The notes below the pieces were generated by a model that was not told where the DNA came from, searched no databases, and saw only the letters and a list, made by a program, of their open reading frames with translations. A program made the translations under genes and the position numbers. This document shows positions 15,731 through 24,740 of a DNA stretch of 64,000 nucleotides, piece after piece (position 1 is the first letter of the stretch; every line of letters starts with the position of its first letter). This stretch comes from Cytophagales bacterium (GTDB lineage Bacteria; Bacteroidota; Bacteroidia; Cytophagales; Cyclobacteriaceae), in contig JAFLBR010000019.1 in NCBI GenBank assembly GCA_017303795.1, positions 32,707-96,706 of the forward strand, read 5' to 3'.

Positions 15731-17320
15731 CTACTTAAAATGTTTCAGCTTAACAATCTCTTCGGGTTTCAAGAAACGCCACTCGCCTCGGTTCAAATCC
15801 TTTTTATCTAACCCGGCATACACTACGCGATCTAGTTTTTCAACTTCATAGCCAAGTGATTCAAAAATTCTGCGCACAATCCGGTTCCAGCCAATGTGCA
15901 ATTCTATGCCGATAATTTGATTGTCGCCATCTACAATTGCTACATCATCAACCATCGCGCGGCCTTCCTCCAGGTAAACACCATCTTTTATTTTTTCAAA
16001 ATCATTTTTCGTTATGGGTTTATCTAACTCAACACGATAGATTTTTTTCACATTATAAGATGGGTGCGTAAGTTTATCGGCCAGGTCGCCATCGTTGGTT
16101 AACAACAGCAAGCCGGTAGTATTTCTATCTAATCTTCCTACCGGATAAATTCTTTCCGGGCCAGCATTGGCTACAATGCTCATTACCGTTTTGCGCTCTT
16201 GCGGATCATCGGTAGTGGTTATAAAACCTTTTGGTTTATTCATTAAAATATAAACCGGTTTCTCAGCCTTTAGCTTTTTTCCCTCGTAGCGCACTTCATC
16301 GGTGCGTTTTATTTTGTGGCCCATCTCGGTAACTACTTCACCATTTACCGTTACCAGTCCAAGTTTAATCAACTCATCGGCTTCGCGTCTGCTGCCCACG
16401 CCACTGTTTGCAATAAACTTATTAAGGCGAATTAAATCCGAATCGGTTTTAGGTTTATCTTCAGCCTTACGTCTGGTAGAGGTTACATCGCGTTTTTTAT
16501 CGTACGGTTTGCGTTTGTAGGGTAAGCCAAAATCAGCACTCTTGTTGAAAGACTTATCGCCCTCTTCACGGGGCTTTTTATCGAAAGGCTTTTTTGAAAA
16601 CCGGGCCGGTCCTGCTGCGCGCGAATCAAAACGGCCAGTGCGTTTTTGAAATTCTGGCTTATCGTTTTGTTCTGAGTCGCCAAAACTTTTTTTCTCGAAT
16701 CGATCGCTCTTCGGCTTATCAAAGCCTCCGCCAAACGATGAGCTACGTTTTTTAAATGCCGGTTTATCTCCGCCTTCCGAATCGCCAAAGGGTTTCTTTT
16801 CAAAGCGGTCACCTCGCGGTTTATCAAAGCCTCCACCACCAAATGATGAACTGCGCTTTTTAAATGCCGGCTTATCCCCTTGCTCCGAATCACCAAAACT
16901 TCTTTTCTCGAAGCGATCGCCTCGCGGTTTATCAAAGCCGCCCTTCTCAGAACGATCGAATCTTTTCTTTGCAAAACCGCCTGCCGATTTAGAAAATCCA
17001 CCGGCACTCTTCCGCTCAAAGCGTGGTTTATCGCCAGCGCTATCAGAGCCAAAAGATTTTCTTTTAAATGGTCTGCTGTCATCACTATCGGTACGCTTTT
17101 CAAACTTGCGTGGCCGCTCACTACCTTCACGTCTTCCAAATGCTGGCTTTTCAGATCTGTTAAATCTTGAGCTGCGCTCGGTACTGTCGCCTCTTTTGCT
17201 GAATGAAGATCGGCTATCGCGGCCTTCAGGCTTTTCTTTTTTACGGGTGCGAAATGTTTTTTCGGCATCCGAACGTTTTCCAAAAGATGTTTTACCGGAT
17301 GTCTTCCTGGGGCGTGGCAT
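15731..17320 (-). CDS. RsuA/RluB-type pseudouridine synthase with long repetitive N-terminus
   Basis: The C-terminal 240 residues are a complete RsuA-family rRNA pseudouridine synthase: an S4 RNA-binding domain (IRLNKFIANSGVGSRREADE), then the catalytic motif PVGRLDRNTTGLLLLTNDGD with the active aspartate, and RIFESLGYEVEKLDR. The first 290 or so residues are low-complexity, rich in Lys, Arg, Phe, Gly and Ser, with three 35-36-residue tandem units (FEKKSFGDSE...KPAFKKRSSSFGGG, around 16674-16994). This basic tail could bind RNA. Bacteroidota RluB-like proteins often carry such tails. The gene lies about 110 bases downstream of scpB on the same strand, as is often seen. Confidence 0.85.
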   Translation of the reverse strand: MPRPRKTSGKTSFGKRSDAEKTFRTRKKEKPEGRDSRSSFSKRGDSTERSSRFNRSEKPAFGRREGSERPRKFEKRTDSDDSRPFKRKSFGSDSAGDKPRFERKSAGGFSKSAGGFAKKRFDRSEKGGFDKPRGDRFEKRSFGDSEQGDKPAFKKRSSSFGGGGFDKPRGDRFEKKPFGDSEGGDKPAFKKRSSSFGGGFDKPKSDRFEKKSFGDSEQNDKPEFQKRTGRFDSRAAGPARFSKKPFDKKPREEGDKSFNKSADFGLPYKRKPYDKKRDVTSTRRKAEDKPKTDSDLIRLNKFIANSGVGSRREADELIKLGLVTVNGEVVTEMGHKIKRTDEVRYEGKKLKAEKPVYILMNKPKGFITTTDDPQERKTVMSIVANAGPERIYPVGRLDRNTTGLLLLTNDGDLADKLTHPSYNVKKIYRVELDKPITKNDFEKIKDGVYLEEGRAMVDDVAIVDGDNQIIGIELHIGWNRIVRRIFESLGYEVEKLDRVVYAGLDKKDLNRGEWRFLKPEEIVKLKHFK

Positions 17321-17431
17321 AAGCTTAATAAGTTAAGAGATAAGTTGACCAACGGCCAACTTGACTAAAGGTCGTAATTAAATGTATAGAAACGGAATCT
17401 TAGTTCCGCGAAAGGTTGCTGAATAGAATTG

Positions 17432-17998
17432 TTATTGGTTTTCGGGGGTTTCGCCAATTGTATTTACCTCGCTGGTAAAGTCTTTAGGCGTTGGTAGTTC
17501 GTTAATGTCGTTAATCCCAAAGTATTCCATAAACTTTGGACTGGTTCCATAAAGGATTGGGCGGCCTATGGTTTCGGCTTTGCCCAAAATTTCAATCAAA
17601 CCTTTATCTAGAAGTTTCTGCACAGCATAATCGCAGTTTACACCCCGAATGTTTTCTACATCGGTTTTAGATATAGGTTGTTTGTAAGCAATGATTGAAA
17701 GTGTTTCCATTGCCGAAGTGGACAATCTCTTTTTGGATTGCTGCTTCAGCATAATACCAATGCTACTCTGATAAGCTGGCTTGGTTAAGAACTGATAACC
17801 ACCACCGGCTTTGTATAATTGGAAGGAATGTTCTTCGCCCTGAAACTTTTCTTCGATACGGGTTAGCGCACCCGCTATATCTTCCTCAGGTACATCGGCA
17901 TTGAACATTTCAGAAAGGCAGGCTTTAATATCCGCTACCTTGGCTGGTGTGGGTGAACAAAAAATCAATGCTTCAATGTGGTTCTGTAGAAAATCCAT
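17432..17998 (-). CDS. scpB: SMC-Scp complex subunit ScpB
   Basis: ScpB dimers bind ScpA and hold the SMC condensin ring for chromosome segregation. The 188-residue protein shows the expected two winged-helix domains: HIEALIFCSPTPAKVADI at the start, and the signature second-domain segment LSTSAMETLSIIAYKQPISK followed by DVENIRGVNCDYAVQKLLDKGLI and GRPILYGTS. No scpA is in the window. Downstream on the same strand is the RsuA-type pseudouridine synthase, a common arrangement. Confidence 0.9.
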   Translation of the reverse strand: MDFLQNHIEALIFCSPTPAKVADIKACLSEMFNADVPEEDIAGALTRIEEKFQGEEHSFQLYKAGGGYQFLTKPAYQSSIGIMLKQQSKKRLSTSAMETLSIIAYKQPISKTDVENIRGVNCDYAVQKLLDKGLIEILGKAETIGRPILYGTSPKFMEYFGINDINELPTPKDFTSEVNTIGETPENQ

Positions 17999-18081
17999 TT
18001 GTAATTTTTAGTTGACAGTTGACAAGCCTTCAATTGACAATGAAACTGAACGATTGTCAAATGCCTACGGTCAATCGGTTA

Positions 18082-18819
18082 TTAATCTTGTTTCATCATT
18101 TTAGCCTCGATGGATTGTGTGGTGTGCGGCACAGCAATCAATCTTTCTTTCGGAATCAACTTCCCGGTAACGGAACAGATGCCGTATGTGCGGTTCTTAA
18201 TCCGAACCAGTGCATTTTCCAGGTTAGTGATGTACTTGAGCTGGCGTGCAGCCAACTGGCTTAGGTTTTCCTTCTCAGCTGTTTCGGCACCATCTTCCAA
18301 TACTTTTGTGTTTCCTCCAGAAGTAGAATCCGTTCCGGCATCGTTATTACGATTTAAGGTTTCCTTCAAAATGCGAAACTCTTCTTTCGCCTTATCCAGT
18401 TTACCTACAATCAACGTTTCAAATTCTTTTAGTTCGTCATCGCTATAGCGAGTCTTGTCTTCATTAACCACAATTGATTTGGCAGGTTTATGCGCAATGG
18501 GGCGTTGGTTAATGATGGGGAAAATATTGAGTTGCGAGGGCGACAATTTAATGGGTGGTGCAATTGGCCGAGGCTCTTTTTTAGGTGCCGGTTCTGCGGC
18601 TTTCTTAAGCACTGGCTTAACCACTTCTTTCTTTGGCGCAGCCTTAGGAGCAACTTTAGGTGCAACTTTTTTAGCAACCACTTTTTTAGGAGCGACTTTC
18701 TTGGCAGGAGCTTTTTTAGCAACCTTTTTAGCTTTTACAGCAGTTTTTGCCTTAGCGGCTGGTTTAGCCTTAGCAGCTTTTTTAGCTGGTTTAGCTGGTT
18801 TTTTCTTTGATTTGGCCAT
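18082..18819 (-). CDS. TraR/DksA-family protein with histone-H1-like Lys/Ala N-terminus
   Basis: Residues 1 to about 85 are nearly pure Lys, Ala, Pro and Val (KKAPAKKVAPKKVVAKK and similar), like a histone H1 tail. After a linker, the C-terminal part has the DksA coiled coil (LDKAKEEFRILKETLNRN ... ITNLENALVRIKNRTYG) and the globular end ICSVTGKLIPKERLIAVPHT. Only one cysteine of the usual four-Cys zinc finger remains. DksA-type proteins bind the RNA polymerase secondary channel; the tail suggests extra DNA or RNA binding (inference). A perfect -7 box TATTTTTG lies upstream at 18857-18864 on the same strand. Confidence 0.75.
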   Translation of the reverse strand: MAKSKKKPAKPAKKAAKAKPAAKAKTAVKAKKVAKKAPAKKVAPKKVVAKKVAPKVAPKAAPKKEVVKPVLKKAAEPAPKKEPRPIAPPIKLSPSQLNIFPIINQRPIAHKPAKSIVVNEDKTRYSDDELKEFETLIVGKLDKAKEEFRILKETLNRNNDAGTDSTSGGNTKVLEDGAETAEKENLSQLAARQLKYITNLENALVRIKNRTYGICSVTGKLIPKERLIAVPHTTQSIEAKMMKQD

Positions 18820-18856
18820 AAAACAGTCCGTATTAAGGGTTTTGAAAAAAGATGGG

Positions 18857-18864
18857 CAAAAATA
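18857..18864 (-). promoter_or_regulatory. -7 box TATTTTTG for the DksA-like gene
   Basis: Perfect TAnnTTTG on the minus strand, 37 bases before the start codon at 18819. Confidence 0.45.
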
Positions 18865-18989
18865 CGGCTATGGGTTGAAACAAAAAACTATGAAGCCCTG
18901 ATATGGCAAGAATCAAAAAAGTGAATTTTGCTACTGTGTTGGCTGAATTAACGTAAATCCGGCTAATGAACTAGCTGAATTAACGTTTT

Positions 18990-21575
18990 TTATCGTGCCA
19001 CAACTACCCGCTTTCTAAAAGTCTTTATCTGGCCGTCCAATTGAAAAACCTCGAACCAGACAAAGTAATAGCCCACACGAACCCTGCTCCCATCCGCGCG
19101 GTCACCATCCCACCGGAAGAAACCCTCGTAGCCAAGCGTTTCATTGTTAGCCAGTTCTTTTAAAATCCGCCCTTGCTGATCGGCAATTTTTACATTCGCT
19201 ACCCAACCGGTTTGCTCAAACTTATATTGAATTTGTGCAAAGTCTTGCCCCGGTCTATCGGGCGAAAAGATTTCTGGTTCGATAATTATCTGGTCCTCTT
19301 TAAGCGCGGCATCTGGTTTTGAATTTGAATTGATGTAGCCTGGTGTAGCAAAACCTGCGGCACTGCTGGCCGACTTCCAATTATTTCTATTCATGGTAGC
19401 AACCGAAGGGGCAATCCGCTCCAACGATACACCTTCCTTGTCTTTGAGAATTGGTGTATGAAAGTTAGCCTCATAAATCAGGTAATCCAGATTAGCACCT
19501 GTATCTGAAATCAATGCAATCGAACCGGCATCATCATTCATAGATGGAATAGTTGCAATTAGAAAATTTGCTTCAACACTTAGTGGATATTGATTTTTTA
19601 GCACGATGCCATCAGCTGTAACGGCTACAAAATTACCGGGCGAAAGTATTATGTCTTGCGCGGTAATTACTCTAGCATTGCTGATTGTATTATCCGCAAA
19701 ATTAGCGAGCGACCAGTTTTTAAGATTAATGTATTTGTCTGATACGTTTACGAGTTCCACAAAATCAACTCCGCCTGGTCTTGGGTTAAAAAGAATTTCA
19801 TTTAACAGCACATCACCGGACTCGGCTGCTTCCGGTAAAGCAAAAATCTTATGGTTATGTGTTTCTTGAATTTCATTACCGGCACAATCGCGCAAGCCAA
19901 CAATGGTAAGTGTATAAAGTTGCTTTGGTTGCAGGTTAGTTGCCAATGTAAGTTTAATCTGGCGCAGGGCAGGCGAAATAATTTGAGCCGATGTAATCGC
20001 AACAACCGGTGCGATGGAGAAAGGTTGAATGGTAATTGGTTTCTCTAACTTTTCATCGAATGTGAGCAACAACTCTGAATTGGTTACAACTGTAGCGGTA
20101 AGTAATCGTGGGCCAGTTAAATCGGGTTTGTTGGTGTTTACAGAATTAACAGCACCCGGTGTGCCACCCGTTGTTGCTTCACTTGCTGTCCAGTTGTTTT
20201 CTTCGCCACAAATATTGTTAACATCAATCAGCTCAAGCGTCCAGCCGCCTGCTTGTTTGTCTTCATCGGCATACCAACTCAGATTAAAATTTACAGAATC
20301 AATAAGTTGATTACCGGGCGCATAAACCCTCAGGGCTTCGCCTGCATTATTCAAAGTAGGAAAGTTTGGCGCACCCAACACATTACCAAACGTATTGTAA
20401 AGCGGAGCATTTGCATTCGAGGTTAAGATAAGGTACTGGCCGGGTAAAATAATTCGCGTTGGCAGCGTAGCGGTTGAACTGCCATCGGTAAACTTCCAAC
20501 CGGCAAGGTCAATCGGGTTGACACTTCGATTATACAATTCAATAAACTCGGCATCGGGTAAACCAATTTGTGGTGTAGGGTCTGCAAAAATTTCAGTAAG
20601 GATAATATCCTTATAGGAAGCAGCATTAGCAAATGAAAAGGACAAAGTAGTTTCGGCCATTACATTACCAGCAACATCCGAAACATTAGTTACTGTTAAC
20701 AGATTTGTAACTCCACTCTGAAACTCCTGAGCAAAAGTTAATAGTACCATTTTTTGATTGGGCTGAAGTTGAGCCGTTGCCGGGAAACCCAAACCATTTG
20801 AAGCTGAATAGTTGGCAACGTTTTGTGCCGATACCGCTTGCAGGCTTTCGTCAAAACCAACTTGCACCTGGTATGGGTTTTCTACTCCTAAAAACTGAAT
20901 GGTTGGAGGGGTATTATCGACAATAATCTCACCTGCATAGATGTCATCAAAAAAGTGACGATTGAAAAAGCTGGCCGTGGATTGTTGTACCCGGATTCCA
21001 AAAAACTGAGAAGTTGAAATCGTATTATCAGTAACCGTTCCCTCTGTAAAATAAGATGCTCCGCCTGTGGCATCGCGCTGAAGTGTCCAGAGATTATCGA
21101 CATCGCGAACAATCTTAATCCGCAAAGTAGTGTTGGAAGAATTGGTTATCCCGTCTACTCCGTTAATCAGTATGGTTGATGTTCCATTTACAATTTTGTA
21201 TAAACTCACGTCATCGGGAGTGCCGCCAATCCGAACAAAGTAGCCGTTGAGTGTTGTGCTGAGTAAATTCGATTGATCCACCATCAGAAAAACATCTACA
21301 TAGTTGGCACTTGAGGTATTGAATTGCAGGTTAACCCAGAATTCCCATTGGGCATGGGTGGCTTTGGCCGATGGTGTGGTAATATAAAAAGCAGCATTAG
21401 CAACCGATAAGTTTGATCGTAACCTGCCGTCATCAGTCACCCAGCTATCGGGTATGCTTAGTGCCCATGTCGGGGCATTTGTAAAATCTCCATCCGAGAA
21501 ATTATCACTTACCTGAGCCGAACAAACGCTCGCAATCAAAAATACCTGCGCTATAATGACGCTTAATTTTTTCAT
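18990..21575 (-). CDS. Large secreted lamin-tail/Ig-like protein with C-terminal sorting region
   Basis: An 861-residue protein with a signal peptide (MKKLSVIIAQVFLIASVCSAQ). After a lectin-like N-terminal region come an SbsA-type Ig-like unit (TPPTIQFLGVENPYQVQVGF), a lamin-tail domain (LTEIFADPTP ... EFIELYNRSVNPIDLAGWKF), a second Ig-like unit, and a second lamin-tail domain (LLNEILFNPRPGGVDFVELV). The last 100 residues (EGFFRWDGDRADGSRVRVGY ending KRVVVAR) resemble the FlgD-like/CHU_C-type ends that direct export through type IX secretion in Bacteroidota. It is probably a cell-surface or secreted structural or adhesive protein. Divergent from asd with a very short gap. Confidence 0.8.
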   Translation of the reverse strand: MKKLSVIIAQVFLIASVCSAQVSDNFSDGDFTNAPTWALSIPDSWVTDDGRLRSNLSVANAAFYITTPSAKATHAQWEFWVNLQFNTSSANYVDVFLMVDQSNLLSTTLNGYFVRIGGTPDDVSLYKIVNGTSTILINGVDGITNSSNTTLRIKIVRDVDNLWTLQRDATGGASYFTEGTVTDNTISTSQFFGIRVQQSTASFFNRHFFDDIYAGEIIVDNTPPTIQFLGVENPYQVQVGFDESLQAVSAQNVANYSASNGLGFPATAQLQPNQKMVLLTFAQEFQSGVTNLLTVTNVSDVAGNVMAETTLSFSFANAASYKDIILTEIFADPTPQIGLPDAEFIELYNRSVNPIDLAGWKFTDGSSTATLPTRIILPGQYLILTSNANAPLYNTFGNVLGAPNFPTLNNAGEALRVYAPGNQLIDSVNFNLSWYADEDKQAGGWTLELIDVNNICGEENNWTASEATTGGTPGAVNSVNTNKPDLTGPRLLTATVVTNSELLLTFDEKLEKPITIQPFSIAPVVAITSAQIISPALRQIKLTLATNLQPKQLYTLTIVGLRDCAGNEIQETHNHKIFALPEAAESGDVLLNEILFNPRPGGVDFVELVNVSDKYINLKNWSLANFADNTISNARVITAQDIILSPGNFVAVTADGIVLKNQYPLSVEANFLIATIPSMNDDAGSIALISDTGANLDYLIYEANFHTPILKDKEGVSLERIAPSVATMNRNNWKSASSAAGFATPGYINSNSKPDAALKEDQIIIEPEIFSPDRPGQDFAQIQYKFEQTGWVANVKIADQQGRILKELANNETLGYEGFFRWDGDRADGSRVRVGYYFVWFEVFQLDGQIKTFRKRVVVAR

Positions 21576-21593
21576 GGCATGGTTGCAATGCAG

Positions 21594-21601
21594 TATGTTT
21601 G
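21594..21601 (+). promoter_or_regulatory. -7 box TATGTTTG for asd
   Basis: Perfect TAnnTTTG match 25 bases before the asd ATG at 21627. It supports that start over the upstream in-frame GTG/ATG codons at 21579 onward. Confidence 0.5.
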
Positions 21602-21626
21602 CACCTCTTTAAAAATAACAAATAAA

Positions 21627-22622
21627 ATGACACTAGCAGTAGTAGGAGCAACCGGCCTGGTAGGCCAGGAGGTGCTAAGGGTGCTGGAAGAGCGCCAGGT
21701 AGAATTTGATGAATTGCATTTAGTAGCCTCTGCCAAATCGGTAGGCCAAAAGATAAAGTTTAAGGGTAAGGAATACAGCATTAAAAGCATGGAAGAAACC
21801 GTAGCGTTGGCTCCGGACATCGCTATTTTTTCAGCGGGTGGTGGCACTTCTCTGGAGTGGGCACCTAAGTTTGCCGAAAAGGGTACAATAGTAATCGATA
21901 ACTCTTCAGCATGGCGTATGGATCCTACCAAAAAATTAGTAGTGCCTGAAATTAATGGCCATGCACTTACCAGCGAAGACCTGATTATCGCCAACCCAAA
22001 TTGCTCTACCATTCAAATGGTAATGGCGTTGGCTCCATTGCATAAAAAATACAAGATCAGACGCATTGTGGTTTCTACGTATCAATCTGTTACAGGTACA
22101 GGTAAAGATGCAGTGCAACAAATGATGGAAGAGCGTCAGGGTATTACCAATGGTATGAAAGTATATCCGCACAAGATTGATATGAATGCGTTGCCGCACA
22201 TCGATTCATTTTTAGACAATGGTTATACCAAGGAGGAAATGAAGATGGTGAACGAAACACGTAAGATTCTGGAAGACCAAACCATAGGCGTAACTTCTAC
22301 CACGGTGCGTATTCCTGCTATTGGCGGCCACTCTGAAGCTGTGAATGTTGAGTTCCATAGCGACTTCGATCTGAAAGCTGTTCGCGAAATGTTAGAGAAT
22401 ACTCCTGGTGTTATTGTGCAAGACGATGTGAAGAATAACATCTATCCTATGCCTATTAACTCGCATGGCAAAGACGAAGTTTTTGTGGGGCGCTTACGCA
22501 GAGATGAATCTCAGCCTAATACTTTAAACATGTGGGTAGTGTCAGACAACCTACGTAAAGGTGCTGCTACCAATGCGGTACAGATTGCGGAGTTCCTGAT
22601 GGAGAAGAGTTTGGTTTCTTAA
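21627..22622 (+). CDS. asd: Aspartate-semialdehyde dehydrogenase
   Basis: Reduces aspartyl phosphate to aspartate semialdehyde, a branch point for lysine, threonine, methionine and diaminopimelate. The 331-residue protein has the NADP fold GATGLVGQEVLRVLEER, the substrate block NSSAWRMDP, the catalytic Cys126 in IANPNCSTIQ and the catalytic His in IGGHSEAVNVEF. It starts at 21627, where the dinucleotide fold begins; the upstream extension in frame overlaps the promoter. Followed by a long inverted repeat and a strong terminator. lysA, which uses a later product of the pathway, is 15 kb away. Confidence 0.93.
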   Translation: MTLAVVGATGLVGQEVLRVLEERQVEFDELHLVASAKSVGQKIKFKGKEYSIKSMEETVALAPDIAIFSAGGGTSLEWAPKFAEKGTIVIDNSSAWRMDPTKKLVVPEINGHALTSEDLIIANPNCSTIQMVMALAPLHKKYKIRRIVVSTYQSVTGTGKDAVQQMMEERQGITNGMKVYPHKIDMNALPHIDSFLDNGYTKEEMKMVNETRKILEDQTIGVTSTTVRIPAIGGHSEAVNVEFHSDFDLKAVREMLENTPGVIVQDDVKNNIYPMPINSHGKDEVFVGRLRRDESQPNTLNMWVVSDNLRKGAATNAVQIAEFLMEKSLVS

Positions 22623-22656
22623 GAGGAAGGTTTACCAACCTTTTTTCAACGCAACA

Positions 22657-22703
22657 AAGGTTTACAACCTTGTGAGGCGAAGCCTTAAAAGGTTGTAAAC
22701 CTT
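22657..22703. repeat. Perfect 15-base inverted repeat downstream of asd
   Basis: AAGGTTTACAACCTT (22657-22671) is exactly complementary to AAGGTTGTAAACCTT (22689-22703), with GAGGCGAAGCCTTA between. A degenerate half-copy AAGGTTTACCAACCTT precedes it at about 22627-22642. It precedes the real terminator, so it is more likely a dispersed repeat than a simple stop signal. Confidence 0.6.
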
Positions 22704-22717
22704 ATATCGCTTTATCC

Positions 22718-22746
22718 AAGGCTCGTGTCCTCACGAGCCTTTTTTA
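22718..22746 (+). terminator. Rho-independent terminator after asd
   Basis: AAGGCTCGTG, loop TCCT, CACGAGCCTT, then a run of T. A 10-base GC-rich stem. Confidence 0.85.
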
Positions 22747-22785
22747 TTTCATTAAACCATATCTGGTGTTTGGGGTTTTAGTTTA

Positions 22786-24081
22786 ATGCCCCGCACAATT
22801 TTGGTTTGGTTTAAAAACGATCTTCGCTTACGCGATAACGAAACCTGGTACCGCGCCTGCCAGCATGGCGATCGGGTAATTCCGCTTTATGTTTTTGATC
22901 CGCGGCATTTTGTACCACATAAACTTGGCTTTCCACGATCGGGATCTTTCCGCACCCAATTCCTGATTGAATCTGTTATCGCCTTACGGGAAAAACTGCG
23001 GACAATAGGTACTGATCTGATTGTGAAAATTGGTTTACCTGAGTTTGTTATAACCGAAATTTGCACTGAAAATCAGGTTTCTGATGTTTTTACTGCTTCT
23101 GAATTAACCGATGAAGAGATCAGGATTTCCAGTGTTGTTGCTCATAGCCTCGCATTAAAAAATATTACGTTCACGACTTTCGAGACCACAACTCTTCTTC
23201 ATCCAGCCAATTTACCATTTGAGATTGCGGTGTTGCCTGATCAATTCACCACATTCCGAAAAGCAGTTGAACGAAACCTGATTGTTCAGTTACCCTACGA
23301 GGAACCCGAAGTAAAACCTTTGCCTAGTATCGACTCGGATAAAATTCCCACCCTTCAGGATTTAGGATTACCCAAGGCTGAACCCGATACGCGAAGTGTA
23401 ATTACCTATGCCGGTGGCGAAGCAGCCGCACTCAGGCGAATGCAGGAATACCTTTGGGATAAAGACCTGTTGAAGACTTATAAAGAAACCCGTAACGGTT
23501 TAATTGGTGCTGACTATTCATCCAAGTTTTCTCCGGCATTGTCGCTTGGATGTTTATCCGCTCGCACCATCTATTACGAAGTAAAAAAGTATGAGCAAGC
23601 ACGGGTGGCAAACGACTCTACCTACTGGTTAATCTTCGAATTATTATGGCGCGATTACTTCCGGTTTGTGGCTGCCAAATATGGAAACAAAATTTTCCAT
23701 GCACAGGGCATCCGCAAGAAAGAAACCCGGTGGCAGCATGACATAAAAAAGTTTGAAGCATGGCGCACGGGGAACACCGGTGTTGCATTTATAGATGCCA
23801 ACATGAAAGAACTTTTGCTTACCGGTTTTATGAGCAATCGCGGGCGGCAGAATGTGGCGAGCTTTCTCACCAAAGACTTGAGTATAGATTGGCGTTGGGG
23901 CGCTGCGTGGTTCGAAAGTCAATTAATGGATTACGATGTATGCAGCAACTGGCTTAACTGGGCCTATGTGGCCGGGGTAGGTAACGACCCACGCGAAGCC
24001 CGGTATTTTAATATTGAAAGTCAGGTGCGGAAGTACGATCCGAAGAACCGATATTCCAATCTCTGGTTATCCGGTAGCTAA
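22786..24081 (+). CDS. DASH-family cryptochrome/photolyase
   Basis: A 431-residue protein of the photolyase superfamily. The N-terminal part is the Rossmann-like antenna domain (ILVWFKNDLRLRDNETWYRA, VIPLYVFDPRHF). The C-terminal FAD domain shows YSSKFSPALSLGCLSARTIY, WLIFELLWRDYFRFVAAKYG, RQNVASFLTKDL and DYDVCSNWLNWAYVAGVGND, with the late FNIESQVRKYDP typical of CRY-DASH. Such proteins repair UV lesions in single-stranded DNA or act as blue-light sensors. The gene starts 45 bases after the asd terminator and ends just before the lemA promoter. Confidence 0.9.
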   Translation: MPRTILVWFKNDLRLRDNETWYRACQHGDRVIPLYVFDPRHFVPHKLGFPRSGSFRTQFLIESVIALREKLRTIGTDLIVKIGLPEFVITEICTENQVSDVFTASELTDEEIRISSVVAHSLALKNITFTTFETTTLLHPANLPFEIAVLPDQFTTFRKAVERNLIVQLPYEEPEVKPLPSIDSDKIPTLQDLGLPKAEPDTRSVITYAGGEAAALRRMQEYLWDKDLLKTYKETRNGLIGADYSSKFSPALSLGCLSARTIYYEVKKYEQARVANDSTYWLIFELLWRDYFRFVAAKYGNKIFHAQGIRKKETRWQHDIKKFEAWRTGNTGVAFIDANMKELLLTGFMSNRGRQNVASFLTKDLSIDWRWGAAWFESQLMDYDVCSNWLNWAYVAGVGNDPREARYFNIESQVRKYDPKNRYSNLWLSGS

Positions 24082-24083
24082 AA

Positions 24084-24115
24084 GTTGCGCTTCACATATA
24101 GAGCCGCTACCTTCG
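24084..24115 (+). promoter_or_regulatory. Promoter for lemA
   Basis: TTG at 24084-24086, a 21-base spacer and TACCTTCG at 24108-24115 (seven of eight bases of TAnnTTTG), 21 bases before the ATG at 24137. Confidence 0.5.
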
Positions 24116-24136
24116 CAATTCAAAAAAAATCTGACT

Positions 24137-24721
24137 ATGGAAATTTTAAAGAAATACGGAATCTGGATTTTTCTCGGATTACTGGTTGTGTGGGGTATTA
24201 GCCTGTATAACGGAATGGCCCGCAAAGATCAATCTGTGAAGCAAGCTTGGGGAGATGTAGAATCTGATTACCAACGTAGAAATGACCTGATCCCAAATTT
24301 GGTTAACACGGTAAAAGGCTATGCCGACTTTGAACAAGAAACACTTACTAAAGTGGTTGAAGCAAGGGCCAGTGCCACTCAGGTAAAAATTGATGCCTCC
24401 AATCTTACACCTGAAAATTTACAAGCATTTCAGCAAGCACAAGGCGGATTAAATTCTGCATTAGGAAGACTTTTGGCTGTTGCCGAAAACTATCCTGATT
24501 TAAAGGCCAATCAAAACTTCCTAGATTTACAAGCGCAACTAGAAGGTACTGAAAACAGAATCTCAGTTTCGCGTAAGCGTTTTAATGATGCTGTGGGTGA
24601 TTACAATCGCGCCATTGTTGGATTTCCGCGCGGCCTTATAGCCAGCATTGGTGGCTATACTGAAAAAGGATATTTCAAAGCGGAAGAAGGTGCTGATAAA
24701 GCTCCGGAAGTAAAATTCTAA
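24137..24721 (+). CDS. lemA: LemA family protein
   Basis: The 194-residue protein has one N-terminal membrane span (IWIFLGLLVVWGISLYNGM) and the conserved helical LemA domain: KQAWGDVESDYQRRNDLIPNL, VNTVKGYADFEQETL, LGRLLAVAENYPDLKAN and LEGTENRISVSRKRFNDAVG. LemA proteins are helical-bundle membrane proteins of unclear function, in Bacteroidota often next to TPM-domain proteins, but here the gene is alone. The start at 24137 is supported by the promoter box; an earlier in-frame ATG inside the cryptochrome gene is ignored. Ended by a strong hairpin terminator. Confidence 0.85.
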   Translation: MEILKKYGIWIFLGLLVVWGISLYNGMARKDQSVKQAWGDVESDYQRRNDLIPNLVNTVKGYADFEQETLTKVVEARASATQVKIDASNLTPENLQAFQQAQGGLNSALGRLLAVAENYPDLKANQNFLDLQAQLEGTENRISVSRKRFNDAVGDYNRAIVGFPRGLIASIGGYTEKGYFKAEEGADKAPEVKF

Positions 24722-24740
24722 CTCAGCTTTATTCAAAAAA

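Noticed and set aside
16483-17352. 289-codon minus-strand frame overlapping the pseudouridine synthase gene
   Set aside because: Other frame of the repetitive basic region; composition is Leu/Ala/Lys from frame-shifted repeats, with no recognisable domain.
18455-18901. Plus-strand hydrophobic frame opposite the DksA-like gene
   Set aside because: Antisense of AAA/AAG/GCC codons gives artificial Phe/Leu/Gly runs that look like membrane spans.
18942-18986. Direct repeat GCTGAATTAACGT, two copies 32 bases apart
   Set aside because: Only two copies in a gap downstream of the lamin-tail gene; too few to call an array or operator.
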